Of a DNA stretch of 64,000 nucleotides, positions 41,733 to 52,895 are shown one piece after another. Location: NCBI GenBank assembly GCA_012845835.1, contig JABAKD010000006.1, forward strand, positions 1,100,116-1,164,115, given 5' to 3'. Source of the stretch: Undaria pinnatifida. Taxonomy: Eukaryota > Sar > Phaeophyceae > Laminariales > Alariaceae. The notes under the pieces were generated by a model, which was not told where the DNA came from, ran no database searches, and saw only the letters and a list, made by a program, of their open reading frames with translations. Each line of letters begins with the position of its first letter. Position 1 is the first letter of the stretch. The translations under genes were made by a program, and so were the position numbers.

Positions 41733-42432
41733 AGGCTTAGTTTGGGTAAGCTATTGGTTAACCTTTTGCAAGTGGTCAAACGGTCCGGACTAACACCCCA
41801 CTTACATTAATAAATGGCGTCGTCGGCAGGACCAGGGTTTTATTCGGGGTCGTGGGTTCAATTCCCACCATCCACAATGATAAAACCTTTTTCAGACTTT
41901 CCCCATGTCGAACTTGAAAAATACTCTCCCCGGTATCCCCCGGAGATGAAACCGCTTGGATATTGACAGGTCCGCCCATATATCCGGCCGACCTGCTATC
42001 CCGCCGTTTCAGGGGGGGAGAGTGTTATAAGGCTTAGTTTGGGTAAGCTATTGGTTAACCTTTTGCAAGTGGTTCAAACGGTCCGGACTAACACCCCACT
42101 AATTCCTTAACAAATGGCGTCGGCGGCAGGACCATGGGTTTTTTGGGGTCGTGGGTTTAAATCCCACCATCCACAATAATAAAACTTTTCTCAGACTTTC
42201 CCCATGTCGAACTTGAAAAATACTCTCCCCGGTATCCCCAGGAAATGAAACCGCTTGGATATTGACAGGTTCACCCATATATCCGGCTGACCTGCTATCC
42301 CGCCGTTTTAGGAGGGGTAAGTGTTGTAAGGCTTAGTTTGGGTAAGCTATTGGTTAACCTTTTGAAAGTGGTCAAACGGACTAGTTTTATACCCCACTAA
42401 TTTCCTTACCAAATGGCGTCGATGGCGGGAAC
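41733..42432 (+). mobile_element. Tandem array of a 298-bp tRNA-like element (2.3 units)
   Basis: Units start at 41733, 42031 and 42330, each with GGCTTAGTTTGGGTAAGCTA. A box A-like AGTGGTCAAACGG is followed about 90 bases later by GTGGGTTCAATTCCCAC, a perfect T-arm stem-loop, and CATCCAC like an acceptor 3' strand. A distal part has TTTCCCCATGTCGAACTTG. The third unit breaks off near 42432. The spacing between boxes is too long for a normal tRNA, so this is a tRNA-derived element. An inverted copy is at 37318-37706. Confidence 0.75.
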
Positions 42433-43276
42433 GCGCGCTTCCAACGACGTTCCCCTCGGTCATGGTCTGAGTGGAAATGCGCTGGCGATGTGAACTTGCA
42501 GGCACCAAGAGCCTCGTACGGCTCCCGTCGAAGTCGTGTAGCGCGTCGGTTTTGCTCTTCTTCTTTTTTCGCTTACCCATTTTACTATCTTCGCACTACT
42601 TACTTTTATTTCTCCTTCTTCTCCCTCCCTAGACATAATAACTCAGATCCGGGGGTCACTAAGCACACGCTCGTCTCTATCCTCCCCACAACAGTACGCG
42701 CCTTCATTTTTTTTCTCGAGAAGACTACTACAACAGCTATTTCTCCCCTTCTCGTCGATTCGCATCGAAATAATTGTTTATTTGTTTGTTTTGTTTTGTA
42801 CTGTTCGCCCAGCTCTTCTTATGTCGTTTCCTCTTTTTTCTTGCCCGTCTGCGTTGACCACCATACCAGGTACCTGTTCAAAAGGTTACAACGAACGTCG
42901 CAACTCCGCGATTCAGGTGGTTTGAACCAGGAAACAAAGCCAAACGAACGCACCACCGCGCGTGCCCCCCGTTCCTCCCTTGTACGTGCTGCTTGCTGCT
43001 GCTATAATGTGTGCTGCGCCGCGGCCAACCTTCTGAGGGATTGCCGTTTGCCTACATCTAGCACCCATTCAATAATGGGGAGTACTCAAGGGGCCCATGT
43101 ATGTACAGTTCAGCCCGCAGGGTCACTGAGAACCGAAAATTCTGCTCTAGCGCGAGTATCACAATACCACGAGCACCTGGCAGCACATATCAATGCCAGG
43201 TATCGAGGCACCAACTCGCCCGCGTGACTATGGGCCACATTATGGCATTGAGTATATCATAGCCCATACATCAGAA
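42433..43276. other. No supported gene
   Basis: A 245-codon open frame at 42490-43227 has skewed Phe/Ser/Tyr/Thr composition over a T/C-rich strand, no domain and no splice context. TACCAGGTA occurs at 42864-42872. Confidence 0.45.
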
Positions 43277-43440
43277 AGGCAGACGAGGTCGACCGCGCGA
43301 TTCCGGAATAGGGGAACACTAGCGACGAGAAGTGGGAGAGGAGCCACCACGAACCGGGGGCGAATCCCCGTAGGTCGGCCTCCGTTCTGACTCGGAGTGC
43401 GGCGTAGCACGGAAGGTGTAGTCGATGGGAGCAGCTTTCT
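43277..43440. pseudogene. Rearranged retrotransposon fragment with RING remnant
   Basis: Bases 43277-43369 match 51493-51582 in direct orientation (AGGCAGACGNNGTCGACCGC through GGGGGCGAATCCC). Bases 43374-43435 match 48573-48634 as an inverted copy, with about 57 of 62 positions identical. The minus strand of the second part codes SCSHRLHLPCYAALRVR, a RING-type Cys/His segment that keeps the Cys lost in the 48.6-kb copy. The joint near 43370 therefore fuses two distant parts of the element in opposite orientations. Confidence 0.75.
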
Positions 43441-44529
43441 AAAGTACAGGAGATATCCACGACGGGCGACGTCGTCAGGACACTGACGAAATGGAGGGAA
43501 AGACTAAATGAGAAGAGGGGGAGGCTCTTCAAGGTGGTGAGATAAACTTGTACCAGGTACGAAAGGCCGAGTGGAGTGAGACTAGAGAGGGCTGAAATAT
43601 ACGCATATTCAATATACGTCTCATCCAGACCCATCTATCTTCCATCGCAATGAGCTTTTCAACACGTGTTCTAGGTCCGTGGTGGAGGAGCTTCGAGCGG
43701 AGTGAGGAGTGTGCCGGGACCACAAAACACAAATGAAACACGATGTAGAGCCCCAACCGGAAGTCGTCGTGATTATTGAGGCGCCAGGCATATCTTCTAG
43801 CCTCTTCATCGGACCTAGTTGGGCATCCTTTTTTCTCCAACGGTTTCTTCTACGAGTGTGTTCCATCAGAGGAACGTATTAGATCACCGCACGTTTAGAC
43901 AGCTGTGACTCGAGTGGAGTAGTCAGGGATTGCATGCACCACAGCTTGACGAGGGTAAGGGGGTGGAAGTGAGGGTTAAAGGAACGCCGATAGGAAAAGT
44001 AAACGGGCAAAAGGGGATGAAGTACGATTAACAGTGTGTGCCGCAAGACGGAAAGCCAACGCGGGGCAATGGACTTCATACGGACGAGGCGCTGATACTT
44101 GGGTGGGGGAAATGAGCATTGAACGAGAGGCTTCATAAGTCAGCTGTTGCATACTGTCCCATAGACGATTGTGAGACAAGCACGACAATACCGTGGCATT
44201 GGTATTGCCACAGTGCCTCTCGTTGGGGGCCTGCGGGCCCTGACTGGCGGTAATTGTCTGTTTCGGAAGCGCAAGGGACATACTGCTGAATGCCTCGGAG
44301 GCCACGGGTGGCGTACTGCTGTACAAGCCGCGACCCATCCACGAGCCTAGGCGAAAGCCGTTGGAAGGACCTTTGGGCGGGACATTAAACGCCGTTGGGC
44401 GGACCTCTTGGGAGGGGCATCACATGGACGAGATTTTCCCGCTAGATTAGACTTTCCGCAGGGGGGGGCAACTCGGGGCGACGATCCTGAACGTCAGGGA
44501 GGGGTTACTATACGAGGACCCTAGGAAAA
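43441..44529. other. Probable retroelement-derived sequence, unresolved
   Basis: GC-richer than the region to its left. Minus-strand frames at 43529-43840 (with DEEARRYAWRLNNHDDFRL) and 43879-44342 are longer than usual but match nothing I recognise. They may continue the inverted retroelement fragment at 43374-43440. TACCAGGTA is at 43551-43559. Confidence 0.35.
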
Positions 44530-45109
44530 GGATGTCCCGCAGGGGGAGAAAGAGGGGCTCGAAGCTATGCTCACCATTGTCACGAAAAAGCTTAAGGGTG
44601 TTTAACGCTCACCGTAGGGAGGGTGGTTTAGGGTTGCGAAAGTGTGGGCACCCTTGCAGACGCGAGGGTGCCCATATTGCCAGGAGAGGGCAACCGCCAG
44701 GAACAAACAATTAGAGGGGGAGGGGAAGGCACACCAGTACCTATGCGTCCTGAGAATGTTAGAGTGTCTGCACGCACGGCTACGGGAGCTCAGAGGGGAA
44801 TAATCAAGAGCGGGAGAAGAACGACGCGTTACGCCCAACGTACGGGGTCCGTCGGGGGAACTTCTGTCATCAGGGCGAGGGCGATGGAGAACCTTACCAT
44901 CGTGGCTAGCAGGACGATCACACAGGCTGGGCCGGATGCAGGGCCATCTCCACCTTATGGCGACGCCGGCGGATACCCGGACCAAACAGAGACCAGTTAA
45001 CGGTACCATAAAAACTGTCGCACAACCAGCAGTTACGGCAACAACCAGCAGTTACGGCAACAGCCCAATCACTATGCCCATTGTCGCCTGGGCGAGAACG
45101 GGGGAGGAC

Positions 45110-46095
45110 CCTCCCGGCATGGATGTAGTCTAGGGTCATGGGAACAATCCACGAGCCGGGAGGGTTACAACAACAGACAGCAAATCGGGAGCAGTCGGAA
45201 ACCGGTTGTCTCGGGCAGCAAGGAAGAAGAACCATAGCAGGGGCCACAGAGTTTTCAGCGGATGCATCGACAAGTGCATTACCGGCGATAGTGCCACTGC
45301 CGGTAGGGGACGTACGGCCCCGGCATGGACACGAGCCCGGACAGGGGGGTTGGCTCTTGCAAGAGGGGTCCTCCGGCATCAAACGCCGAGTGGGGCTCAA
45401 CAGGAAGGACACCAGACGCCTGCGGAAGACGGGAGATGTATAACGGAGGGACGGCTGGCATTGGAGCGCGCGAGACGGACGACTCTCCCGGCAAGGGCTA
45501 ACACAGAGACAAGAGTACCACGTGTTACAACAGGAGGGGTTCAGCAGCCCTCGTCTTGCCGACCGAAGGCGACGAGTGATAGGAACGTTCCCACGTCTCC
45601 CCACACCAACGGGGCTCCGCAGAATAGGGCAGCATCAGGCGATCGAACATCGCCTCCACCGACGTTGCGGCAGAGGCGCCGTTCTCCATCGCTATCTGCG
45701 GTGGATCGAGCGATGGTGCCACGACCGGTGGGGCGTGGGAGGTGGACGACTACCCCGGCATGGATGCGCGCGAGGACGATAGGGGGGTTGCAGCATCAAG
45801 GGTCGAGTGGAGCGCAGCAAGAGAGGGATCGGGCGTCCGCGACAGTAGGAAGGCGTCCATCGCAAGTCCCGCCGCCGGTGGAACGCGAGAGTATGAATGC
45901 AGCGACACAAGGCCCAGGTGTCGCATCAAGCGGACCCCAGCTATTGATGTCGCGTCGGTCGCTGCCAACGACGGGTGGGAACGTTCCCCCATCGCTCCGC
46001 ATCATTGGGACTCGGAGGGGTAGGGCAGCATCATGTGATCGGCTCTCGCCACGACCGACAACGCGGCCGAGGCACCGTTCGCCACTGCCCTGTGG
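45110..46095 (+). repeat. Tandem repeats in the retroelement 5' region (about 431-bp unit)
   Basis: CCCCGGCATGGA starts related units at about 45320 and 45751, with a partial one at 45113. Each unit continues through GGGGGGTTG, GGTCGAGTGGNGC, GAACGTTCCCNC and AGGGCAGCATCANGNGATCG. A 373-codon frame (45206-46327) spans them, rich in Arg, Pro, Ser, Thr and Gly. Another repeated segment, CACCGGGCGCGACANCGGG, occurs at about 46970 and 47348. A disordered ORF1-like protein or untranslated repeats are both possible. Confidence 0.6.
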
Positions 46096-48489
46096 AGGGA
46101 ATATCATAATCACTACGGCTTTGCTCCTACCAGGAATCTTAGCGCGCGGCAGCGGTCCATCTCCCCTCCCGCAGGAACACCGGTGCGCTCGCACCAGCGG
46201 TTTCGGTTCACTTTTACCGAAAACACACAAAACCAGAGGGCCTTGGTGCCTTGCACAGACAATCCAGCCGTCCAAGGCCGTAGCCCACGCCCATCCGAGA
46301 ATGTGCCTACCCTGTCCGAGATTATAGCCAATGCCCGAGCGTGGAGCAGCAGAGCCGAGGCGAGGGTGGCCGGTGCACAGTTGGTATCAGGCCCCCAAGT
46401 GGTAAATGGGCTTGGTGGGAGACATTGCCTTCCTCGTACTTGTTAACGTGCTGGGATAAGGACTACACGGAGACGAAGCCCTTCGCCGATGGAGGCTGAA
46501 GATGGGCACATCCATATTTCGCAGCGTAGGACACGGCGTCGTCGTCATACTTGTGTCACCGGAGGCGTTGGTTTGGGTAGGAGGAGGGATTCGATCCTTT
46601 CCCGTGTCAGGAGAGGTCGGGGAGGCGAGGTAGCGCCCGAGGACGAGCGATGGACCCTCCCACTCCCCTCTGTTAATGAATGCAGCAGTTCCCGCACCTC
46701 AAAATGCCCGTCGTGCAGCCGGAAGCTCCGCCCAGCCGAGGATTCTATGCGGGTCCACACCTGAGAGGACACAGCAGGGTTATCAGGCTTTCCCTTCCAG
46801 CAACGGTGTCCATAGTATGCCATCGGACACGGCACTAAGTTTTCGTGACTCGAGTTTCTGTTCCCAGGATGCACGTCGTGGAGCGAACAGCTTTGTTCGG
46901 GGGGGTCTTTTAGGGGCGGGAACATCTACGAGGACTAGTAGGACAGCAAGTAATCCTCCCCCATAACACCGGGCGCGACACCGGGCTCTCGGGACTCAAG
47001 TCACAGGTAACAAAATGCTCGATGCGCAATAAGTACTTCCTTCCGGAGGGGGGGGGGCTGGGGAGTCTACACCTACGCGCAGTCAGCAGAGGTACCGCGC
47101 GACCACCGCAGTCGGTGGCAATCAGAGTGAGGCAATGTCTCCCCACCTTCGGCCATTAGGCGCAGCACCGACCTTCCGGCACTCCAGAGCGACGCCTCAC
47201 GACGCTCGTCTTGCCGGCGGAAGCTTTGTCCGAATGGGAGCCTTGCGAGGCCAAACAACTCCTAGCAGTCAGCAGGAGTGTCGGACGACGCTCGGCGGTG
47301 GCGGAGCTCATGGCGGAATAGGGTCTGGGTCTTCTCCTCCGCTATCACCGGGCGCGACAGCGGGTTCCCGGGTCTCAAGAACGCCCCCCCCACCGCCGCC
47401 GAGAGAAAAACATGTGGGGGGCGACGTCAAGAAAGCATCGATCAGATGGAAGTTGACCCTGTTCAAGGGAGTACACCTCGAGAGGATGATCCGTCCCGTA
47501 GGGAAAGACGTAGGGCAGGGGCGGGAAGAGGTAACCGCCAACCCAACAGTGATAACGCACCGGAAAGAGGTTCCGACGGAGCAACGTGGCGACTAGGGTC
47601 GTCCACATCTCCGGAAACGGCCGCAGGTGAAGGGCGACGGGCCGCGAACACTACACCTGCGGAGGGCCTCATCTCCTCCAGGGAGAGGGCGCGCACCCGT
47701 TTAGCTGCTACCATCAGCGCGCGATGATCGGACGGGGGAAGGGGGAGACAGCTTTTCACTGGGCTATTCCGCGAGTGTCGCCTCACCAGCCAACGACGGC
47801 GCGGATGGAGTCGTCGGCAACACATTCCCAACCAGTACAGTCGTTGCCGGAACAACCTCCGGACACGCCTGGTGCATCACAGCCGCCGACAACGGCATTG
47901 GTACTACCCCTAACGGCACCCCTTACACTTGGGGATTCAAACAAACCTGTAATAGAAAGTGCGCCGCTAACGGGAGATCCACCATTTCCACTCGGGGGTT
48001 CAAGCACACCCGTCATAGAAGGTGTGCCGCTAATGGGAGAGACCACCCCAGACATCATGGCCTGCACAGGCACCGATCTTCGAGTCACACCCACCACAGC
48101 CTGCATCTAGGGGGGAGTCTCAACCGTCAATACAGCCCTTTCTAGCGATATCGGTGCCCACCTCGACCCCTCCGACAACACCGCAACTGCCGTCAGCTAC
48201 CTCTCCATCCGTCAGGCCACCCACAACGTCATCGCCAAGTCCGTCACCGTCACTGCCGCCGCCGCAGCTGCCCACAACTGGCCATCCCTCGCCAGCGACA
48301 CCTATCTCGACACCGACTGTGGCCCTGGCGCTCGAAAAGCCATTGCAGACATTGGTCAGGGCGGCAGAGGCAGCATCGCCAAAGTCGTCACGGACGACGC
48401 CTACACGAACGGCGGAGGGAAGGGGTCCGGCACCGTACCGACGCCCGAACTGCCTAAGTCTCTGCCACGGGCACCATCGCCGACGCCTA

Positions 48490-48845
48490 CAGAAAACCAG
48501 CCCCGGGAGGAACCTCCGGAAGACTGCTGTGTATGCTATGAAGCATTGGCCTCTCCTTTGGTGTATTTAGGGAGCTGTTCCCATCGACTACACCTTCCGT
48601 TCTACGCCGCACTCCGAGTCAGAACGGAGGTCGATTTAGGATGTCCGGCATGTCGGGCGACCGTAACAGTCAACGAGGCCGACGGGATGACGCTCCGTCA
48701 GCATAGCAATGAGGTCATGGTGGAGGTGTTGACGGTTGTGCGGCAAGAGATGCCAGCTGACGGGGAAAGCAAGGCTAACAACAAGGGCCATAATAGGAGG
48801 CAGGAGGCGGCGAGCGATATGCAGCGCTTGTCATGGTCTGGTTGA
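48490..48845 (+). pseudogene. RING-like module 1 of the retroelement
   Basis: The frame reads EDCCVCYEALASPLVYLGSC then SHRLHLPFYAALRVRTE and GCPACRATV. The layout is C-x2-C, a loop, C-x-H-x2-H, then C-x2-C, as in RING-H2 fingers. The Cys expected after HLP is Phe here, while the fragment at 43374-43435 keeps Cys at that place. The frame ends at a TGA at 48843. RING domains usually bind E2 ubiquitin-conjugating enzymes; whether this one ever did is unknown. Confidence 0.6.
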
Positions 48846-49290
48846 GGAGACTAATTGCGTACAAGTGTCCTGCTCGTGCGACGTACACCGCCGTTGTGCT
48901 TTAGGCTTCTGCGAGGATGCAATCCCCCGAGCTAGGACTTTCGGAGGGGTACACCTAGTCACGTGCCCGAACCCGGCTCCGCACGAGGAGCATCAAGAGG
49001 TCGATCTGCACCCCCTCCTCCAACAGATTTGGTGGCTGACTCGTCCACAGGAAGTGTGCCGTAGAAAGTGCTGCAGGAGCAGACGGCAGGGGGGACGACC
49101 GATTTGGGGTAGCTATCCGAGACGGGACAGGAGTGTCGCGTGGGAGAACGTTCCGACTCACAGCAATAGTACCCAGAATCCACATGCGATACGATCGCAA
49201 TACCCCGGATGGCGCTCACCAACAACGACAGTTAGAGACATTGTGGCGATCACTGACCTCGGGTGTAGAGGAGGCCGCGAGTCAAGGTGA
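48736..49290 (+). pseudogene. RING-like module 2 of the retroelement
   Basis: In a shifted frame overlapping module 1, it reads ICSACHGLVEETNCVQVSC, SCDVHRRCALGFCEDA and later HLVTCPNPAPHEEHQ. The ligand pattern C-x2-C, C-x-C-x2-H-x2-C and a final Cys pair is incomplete. The frame shift relative to module 1 and the missing last ligand argue for decay. Confidence 0.5.
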
Positions 49291-49864
49291 AGGTGGTCAA
49301 GACGTTGAAAGGGGATTGGAGGAGTCCGAGGAATTTAGGTGCTCGTACTGCGGTTGGCCTCTCGATAACGCTAGTGGGGAGTCGGCGGAAGACGACGCTC
49401 AAGTACCCGTTCCGTGCGCCCATGGAAGCTTTGCGCACACCCGCTGCATGCTGGACCACGCGGAAAACCTCGCGAGAGGACATGAAGATCCTAGGCCCTG
49501 CGTCGCGCGTCGCTCGGCGTGGCTGGGAGGAAGCCGACCTCCCCACCCGGCGGAGCTAGCTAAAGGGATATTCATGGACGGACATGAGGGAAGGTGGGGG
49601 GTGGTGAGAAGTGCCCTGCAGTTCGCCACCCGCGTTCAGCGGCACATCTCCGGACTGGAGTCAGCCAGCTACGTGACGACTGGCATTTTCGGTACGTTTG
49701 AGCTCATGTTACATGCACACGGAAGGAGCTTTACCTCCTCGCTCTTCCTATGCTCCCTATTTTGCGATGCGCTGAACCTGCGTCAAGGGGCATACCTCGA
49801 TTTTCCCCGATCGAGGGAATGGGAAACGGCGGCAGGCCGATACCGTACGCTGTTCGCTTTGTAG
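49133..49864 (+). pseudogene. RING-like module 3 with a conserved C-terminal extension
   Basis: A 243-codon frame holds CSYCGWPLDNASGE, then VPCAHGSFAHTRCMLDHAEN and RPCVARRSAW. This is a C-x2-C, C-x-H-x4-H-x2-C, C-x2-(C to R) arrangement. The extension (SLFCDALNLRQGAYLDFPR, REWETAAGRYRTLF) is repeated in module 4. The final zinc ligand is replaced by Arg. Bases 49290-50040 and 50050-50815 are a diverged tandem duplication. Confidence 0.6.
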
Positions 49865-50043
49865 GACATCCAACCGCAGGATATCTTACTCCGGCTCCAA
49901 AATCAAAGAATCTACATCGCACCTCACGTCCAACAATATCTAGTAGGCCTCGACGCCGAATGGGAAGAGCGACTAACGAGGTGGACCCTCGGGGTCCGAG
50001 CGCGTTGAAAGCGGGTGATGCGCTTCCTTCCTTTTCATAAGCG

Positions 50044-50798
50044 ATGGCAGCGACACCAGAGAGAACGGACCGGATGCTGGAGAACGACCCTTTACACACG
50101 GAACAAACTGAACAAGGGGGCGCTGCTAGGAGTGCAGCAGAGAGGCGTTGTGCCGCGGGAAGCAGGGGTGCATCTCCCTGCGCCTACTGCAGGCGGGCAC
50201 TAGAGGAGCCTACTGGGGATTCGGCGGTGGAGTCTTTATGGGCACTTATTCCGTGTCCCCACGAAAAGCAAGTACATGCCCGCTTCATGCTAGACCGTGC
50301 GGAACGCCTCGCGAGTAGGCATGCAGACCCACAACCATGCGTCGCGTGTCGCTCGGAATGGCCGGCAAGCAATCGGCCTCTTCATCCCGCTGAGCTGGCT
50401 GAGGACCTTCCAAGCCACGCCCGGGGGGAAGATGGCCGGCAGTAGCGGGAGCTCTGCAGTTCGCCGAACTCTTGGAGGATAACGGTCCCCGGTTGGACCC
50501 AGCTAGTTACGTCACGACTGGTTCCCACGATAGTTGATAGATGGTGAGGACCCATGGGAGTAGCCCAACCTCCTTGTTCCTGTTGTGGTCCCTGTTCGGC
50601 GATGCTCTTGACCTGACCCAAGGCGCCTACCTTGACTTCCCCCGACCGAGGGAATGGAGAGCGGCAGCCGGTCACTACCGTGATGTCTTCGCCGCGTACG
50701 GCATCCGTCCGCAGGTTACTGTACTCCGACTCCCGAATCGAAGAATTTACATCCTACCTCATGTCCAAGAATTATTGGCGGGCCTCGACTTAACTTGA
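50044..50798 (+). pseudogene. RING-like module 4, tandem copy of module 3, frameshifted
   Basis: The first frame (to 50445) reads CAYCRRALEEPTGDSA, IPCPHEKQVHARFMLDRAER and QPCVACRSEWPA. Here the last Cys pair is intact but the HARC Cys has become Phe, the opposite loss from module 3. The extension continues in another frame from 50541 (LFGDALDLTQGAYLDFPRP, then RRIYILPHVQELLAGLD). Confidence 0.6.
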
Positions 50799-51733
50799 GA
50801 GGACCACCAAATGAGGTGGACCCTCGGGGTCCAAAATGCGCTAGAAAAGGGGGAGGCGCTTCCTCCGTTCGCGGCGGCAGCGTGGACCCTCGGGTCCCAA
50901 AACGGGTTTGGGGCAGGGAATGAGCTGCCTCCTTCCCCGGCGGCAGCGGGGGTAACACCGGAAGGAACAGACCCGGCGCTGGAGAGTGACTCGTTAGCAG
51001 CGGGAGTAACACAACGGAAGGAGAAGCCCCGGCGTCTGAAGGCGACTCGAGGGTAGGGGGGCAGGCGGAGCCAGGAGGCGCCGCTTATGTAACCGTGGAG
51101 AACACCCTCATGGCCGAACACGGGGATGTCACGGTGCCGGAACCCTTGCTCCCCCCTCTGAGTCAGCCCAGCGCCACCCCAGCCGCAGTGAGAGGCACGG
51201 CCGAAGGAACGGGCCCGGCACGGGAGAGCGACCCTTTAGCAGCGGGCGTGACACCACCGGAAGGGGCAACTCTATTAATAGCGTCAGAAGGTGACCCGGG
51301 GGGATGGGAGGAGACGGAGACAGGAGGTGCTGTATCTGTTGCCACGGGAAACTCCCGAACTGCCGAAAACAGGGAGGCGACGGCGCCGGGACACTCGCGC
51401 GCGCCCCCAACACAGCCCAGCGTCACCCCAGCAACATCGAGGGCGACTGCATCTATGTCCATCGGTGTAGTAGAGGGTGGGAGAAGCACAAGAGGCAGAC
51501 GACGTCGACCGCGCGGATCCGGACGAGGAACACGATCGACGAGAACTGCAAGAGGAGCCGCCACGAATCGGGGGCGAATCCCTTGACATGGAAGCGGCGA
51601 GGTTCCATCGGCCCCTGCGCAAGGAAGGGTTGGCGGTGGAGAGAAGAAAAGCGGGGACGGAGAGGGAGAAGGGCCAGCACCAGGGAGCGTAACGCAACTT
51701 CGCGCTTTCATTGCAGACGACCACAGCGATACG

Positions 51734-52023
51734 AGCTGTGGGGGCTGTAGAGCAACGATTTGTCGGGGACACCGAGTGGTGGGGTTGCCCTGTAGACGTC
51801 AACATGCAATGCATGCGCGGTGCGTGGCGAATGCGGTCAGACGAGGCGGGGCGCAGGCGTCGGTTCTCTGCGGAGCAAGGGGATGCACAGTCCGCCATGG
51901 AAGACGGGAAGCAATAGAAGCGGCAGTTCAGGCCGACCCTGGACTACGCGTGACGGCAGCGGGACTCGGGGGAAGACCTGACGATGGCGAGGAAGAGCGC
52001 CGGGATAGCCTCTGCTATCCCTG
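51734..52023 (+). pseudogene. RING-like module 5 of the retroelement
   Basis: The frame reads SCGGCRATICRGHRVVGLPC, RRQHAMHARCVANAVRRGG and VLCGARGCTVRH. It has Cys pairs at both ends and a C-x3-H-x2-H-x2-C core, so all eight possible zinc ligands are present. It is the last finger before the RT region. A GSGRGTRSTRTARG-coding segment just upstream (51493-51582) is the part duplicated at 43277. Confidence 0.55.
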
Positions 52024-52242
52024 AGACCACAGCACATTGGGAATTGCAGGACTGCTCGATGATGTCCCCCTTGAGGACCTCCAACAACGCTTCGTCACTG
52101 TTGTCAAAGTGCAGCCGAGGCTGGCTACTGCCCACGCCAAGCTTATCGCCCATGTGATTGGCCTCCTCAATCACGCGTTGGGAGAGCATCGCCAACCCAC
52201 ACAATCGGAGACGCCGCAATCACTCCTGAGGTCAATCAAGTT

Positions 52243-52893
52243 GTGGTACATCCTCCCAGCTTTATGCACTCGCAGGATGGCCGAATGAAACGGCGTGAGA
52301 GGTTTGCGTCAGCCGAACGCGGTGACCTCACCCTCTTGCTCCCGTGGTTAATGGAGTATACCCGTCGAACATCGACGAGGCAAATCGGCCAAGCCCGCGG
52401 AGAGACGGACGCTGACATGTTTAAGAGGGCATTATCAGCATGCCGCCATCGAGGCGGGGTGACTGTGGCAGCACGCAGCTTCCTCGCGAAACCGCGCGCG
52501 CCGGGGAACGAGGAAACGTGAGAGCGCGTAAAAGCAAAGTTCCCGAAGGAGAACCGGGCCTGCGTCTCCGAAGCTGCAGCGGCAGCGGTGGCAGCAACTT
52601 CCTCCGACCAGGAGGAAGGGAGTGTTCCCAACTGGCGCCCGGAGGAAAAGTTCACCCCACAGATGACCCTCGCGGTCATCAATTCTCGCAACGCCTTATC
52701 AGGCGCGGAAAGCCACGGTCTGCGCTTCTCGCACTTGCAGTCAATGATCAGGACTGGTGTTGGGCGCGAAAAATTTGGAGCTGGCATTGAAGCCTTCTGG
52801 AGAAGAATTAACGATGGTCCAAACGCCTTCCCGCCGGAATTCTGGCAGCTCTTCTTGCAATCCAACCTCACTGCCCTCGGTGAAAATGCTGCT
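52243..52893 (+). pseudogene. N-terminal part of the RT polyprotein, broken frame
   Basis: One frame from 52243 (SAERGDLTLLLPWLMEYTRR) runs through an in-frame TGA at 52519-52521. It resumes with VAATSSDQEEGSVPNWRPEE and SHGLRFSHLQSMIRTG, then LQSNLTALGEN. At about 52888 the reading must shift by one base to join the RT ORF. The stop plus the shift indicate a pseudogenised copy. This region precedes the RT fingers in related elements. Confidence 0.65.
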
Positions 52894-52895
52894 CC

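Noticed and set aside
41846-41875. Functional tRNA gene
   Set aside because: Only the T arm and acceptor 3' strand look like tRNA. The A box-like motif is too far upstream and no anticodon arm can be drawn. It repeats with the 298-bp unit.
42490-43227. 245-codon open frame as a gene
   Set aside because: Composition follows a T/C-rich strand (Phe, Ser, Tyr, Thr), with no recognisable domain and no neighbouring exon.
45206-46327. 373-codon frame as a host protein
   Set aside because: It spans tandem 431-bp repeats within the retroelement and is low-complexity in Arg, Pro, Ser and Thr. It is annotated as part of the element only.
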